Below, in pieces: positions 62,966-64,000 of a DNA stretch of 64,000 nucleotides. Position numbers and translations under genes: made by a program. How positions within the stretch are numbered: position 1 is the stretch's first letter; each line of letters starts with the position of its first letter. The DNA is from Dyella humicola (GTDB taxonomy: Bacteria; Pseudomonadota; Gammaproteobacteria; Xanthomonadales; Rhodanobacteraceae), in assembly GCF_026283945.1 (NCBI RefSeq), contig NZ_JAPDPC010000002.1, forward strand, positions 124,001 to 188,000, read 5' to 3'. Below the pieces are notes generated by a model, which saw only the letters and a program-made list of their open reading frames with translations, made no database searches and was not told the DNA's origin.

Positions 62966-64000
62966 TTATCGTCCCTGCGCGGCTAGATCAGTTTTTTTCT
63001 GCGACGGGATGAACTGCGTACGCACCGCTTCGGCCAGCTGCTCCGGTGGCAACAGGCCCTGGCCGATCACGAAGTCGTTGAAGGCCTTGCGATTGAAGTC
63101 CTTGCCCAGCGCAAGTTCGGTTTCCAGGCGCGTCTGCTGCAGGCGCATATAGCCATAGAAATACGCCGTGGCCTGACCCGGACTGTTGAAGGTGTAGCGG
63201 TCCAGCTCCTGCTGGGTCATCGCCTCCGACAGGCCCACGTCGTTGCGCAGCACATCGTGCGCGCGCTCCTTGCTGATCAGGCCCAGGTTGAGCATCGGGT
63301 CGAGATACGCGCGGGCGGCGCGCTGCAAGCGAGCCTGGAGGGCGACAAACTGGCCGGCCGGCGTTTCGTACGGCAGCATTTCCGATTCTGCGTACAGCGC
63401 CCAACCTTCCACGTTGACGCTATTGAAGGCGAACAGGCTGCGCGCCAGCGACACGCCGCGCTCCACCATGGCGGCAAACTGCAGCTCATGTCCTGGACGG
63501 CCTTCGTGCGAAGTAAGCGTCCAGGCGGCGGCCTTATAGGTGAAGTCGTCGTACGACTGCGACTTGTCGCCGTTCGACGAGGGGTTGCCCATGGTCAACA
63601 CGAAGGTGCCCTGCTCACCGTGGTTGTTGATGAAGGGCGGCGGGTCCATGTGCGGCGCGGGCACGGCGGCGGTTTCAGCCTCTGACGCCAGACGCATCTG
63701 CATCTTGCGCTGCGGCAGCGTGATGATGTTTTCGCGACGGATAGTGTCTTCGATCTTGCCGATGATCTCGTGATACCACGGCACCACGTCGTCCTTGCCC
63801 AGCTGCTGCTGCTTGAGCGCTTTCAGCACGTCACGGTAGTCCGTCGCCTGGATGCCTTCGGCCTTGGCCACTACCGGCGCCAATACCTGCATCATCGAGC
63901 GCAGTTCGACGAATTCCAGCTGCGCCTGCTTGATCAGCTCCTCCGGCGGAATATCGACGCCCACCTGCTTGAGGTTGTACGCATACAGCGGCTCGGGCAG
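62966..64000 (-). CDS. DUF885 metallopeptidase-like protein (partial)
   Basis: C-terminal 344 residues; the N terminus lies beyond the window edge. The metal motif HEGRPGHELQF is the HExxxH-like signature of DUF885, with a later glutamate in NVEGWALYAESEM. Members are usually periplasmic lipoproteins or secreted, and resemble M32-like carboxypeptidases; the substrate is unknown. The frame is open to base 64000 (LPEPLYAYNLKQVG). Confidence 0.88.
   Translation of the reverse strand: MPEPLYAYNLKQVGVDIPPEELIKQAQLEFVELRSMMQVLAPVVAKAEGIQATDYRDVLKALKQQQLGKDDVVPWYHEIIGKIEDTIRRENIITLPQRKMQMRLASEAETAAVPAPHMDPPPFINNHGEQGTFVLTMGNPSSNGDKSQSYDDFTYKAAAWTLTSHEGRPGHELQFAAMVERGVSLARSLFAFNSVNVEGWALYAESEMLPYETPAGQFVALQARLQRAARAYLDPMLNLGLISKERAHDVLRNDVGLSEAMTQQELDRYTFNSPGQATAYFYGYMRLQQTRLETELALGKDFNRKAFNDFVIGQGLLPPEQLAEAVRTQFIPSQKKTDLAAQGR

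Overview
This is a GC-rich chromosomal window from a gammaproteobacterium. I place it in the Xanthomonadales (Lysobacterales), most likely the Rhodanobacteraceae (Dyella/Rhodanobacter/Luteibacter group). The reasons are an RhlB with a long Arg-rich tail, very large TonB-dependent receptors, a DUF4124 protein and a short AMP nucleosidase; no marker gene settles the genus. The last gene runs off the right edge. I found no rRNA, tRNA, CRISPR array, transposase or prophage.

Layout. 0.2-6.5 kb is housekeeping: rhlB, ftsEX, a double-receiver protein, ung and rpoH. rpoH has a perfect CIRCE (HrcA) operator in its leader. 6.5-8.7 kb is an OmpR/EnvZ-type two-component pair. 8.7-9.6 kb is a large composite palindromic repeat. 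9.7-15.6 kb is a tripartite RND efflux operon. 15.6-20.2 kb is a leftward block priA-ndh-tal. 20.6-23.3 kb has a DUF3667 membrane protein and a MATE exporter, then a second copy of the palindromic repeat. 24.2-31.3 kb is mixed housekeeping: sppA, an ABC ATPase, an SDR enzyme, a DUF4124 protein, DegV and amn. Two intergenic gaps here hold DnaA-box clusters.

31.4-45.1 kb is the most distinctive accessory region. Two tandem, closely related TonB-dependent receptors share a promoter and a leader hairpin that shows covariation. Between them lies a decayed fragment of the 3' end of amn, which indicates that an amn-receptor unit was duplicated and only the receptor was kept. Next come three TPR-sulfotransferase fusions and one TPR-aspartyl/asparaginyl beta-hydroxylase fusion. 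Together they look like an envelope uptake system linked to post-translational modification; this is an inference from domains and proximity.

45.3-64 kb carries small metabolic and stress genes: a quinone oxidoreductase, a KirBac channel, a YgjP-type metalloprotein, an orphan PIN protein, pncA, two MFS exporters, cardiolipin synthase, a LysR-MFS-alcohol dehydrogenase cluster, a cysteine-dioxygenase-like and FAD-protein pair, a TonB-like protein, a universal stress protein, a hemolysin III protein coupled to a TfoX-like protein, and the C-terminal part of a DUF885 protein.
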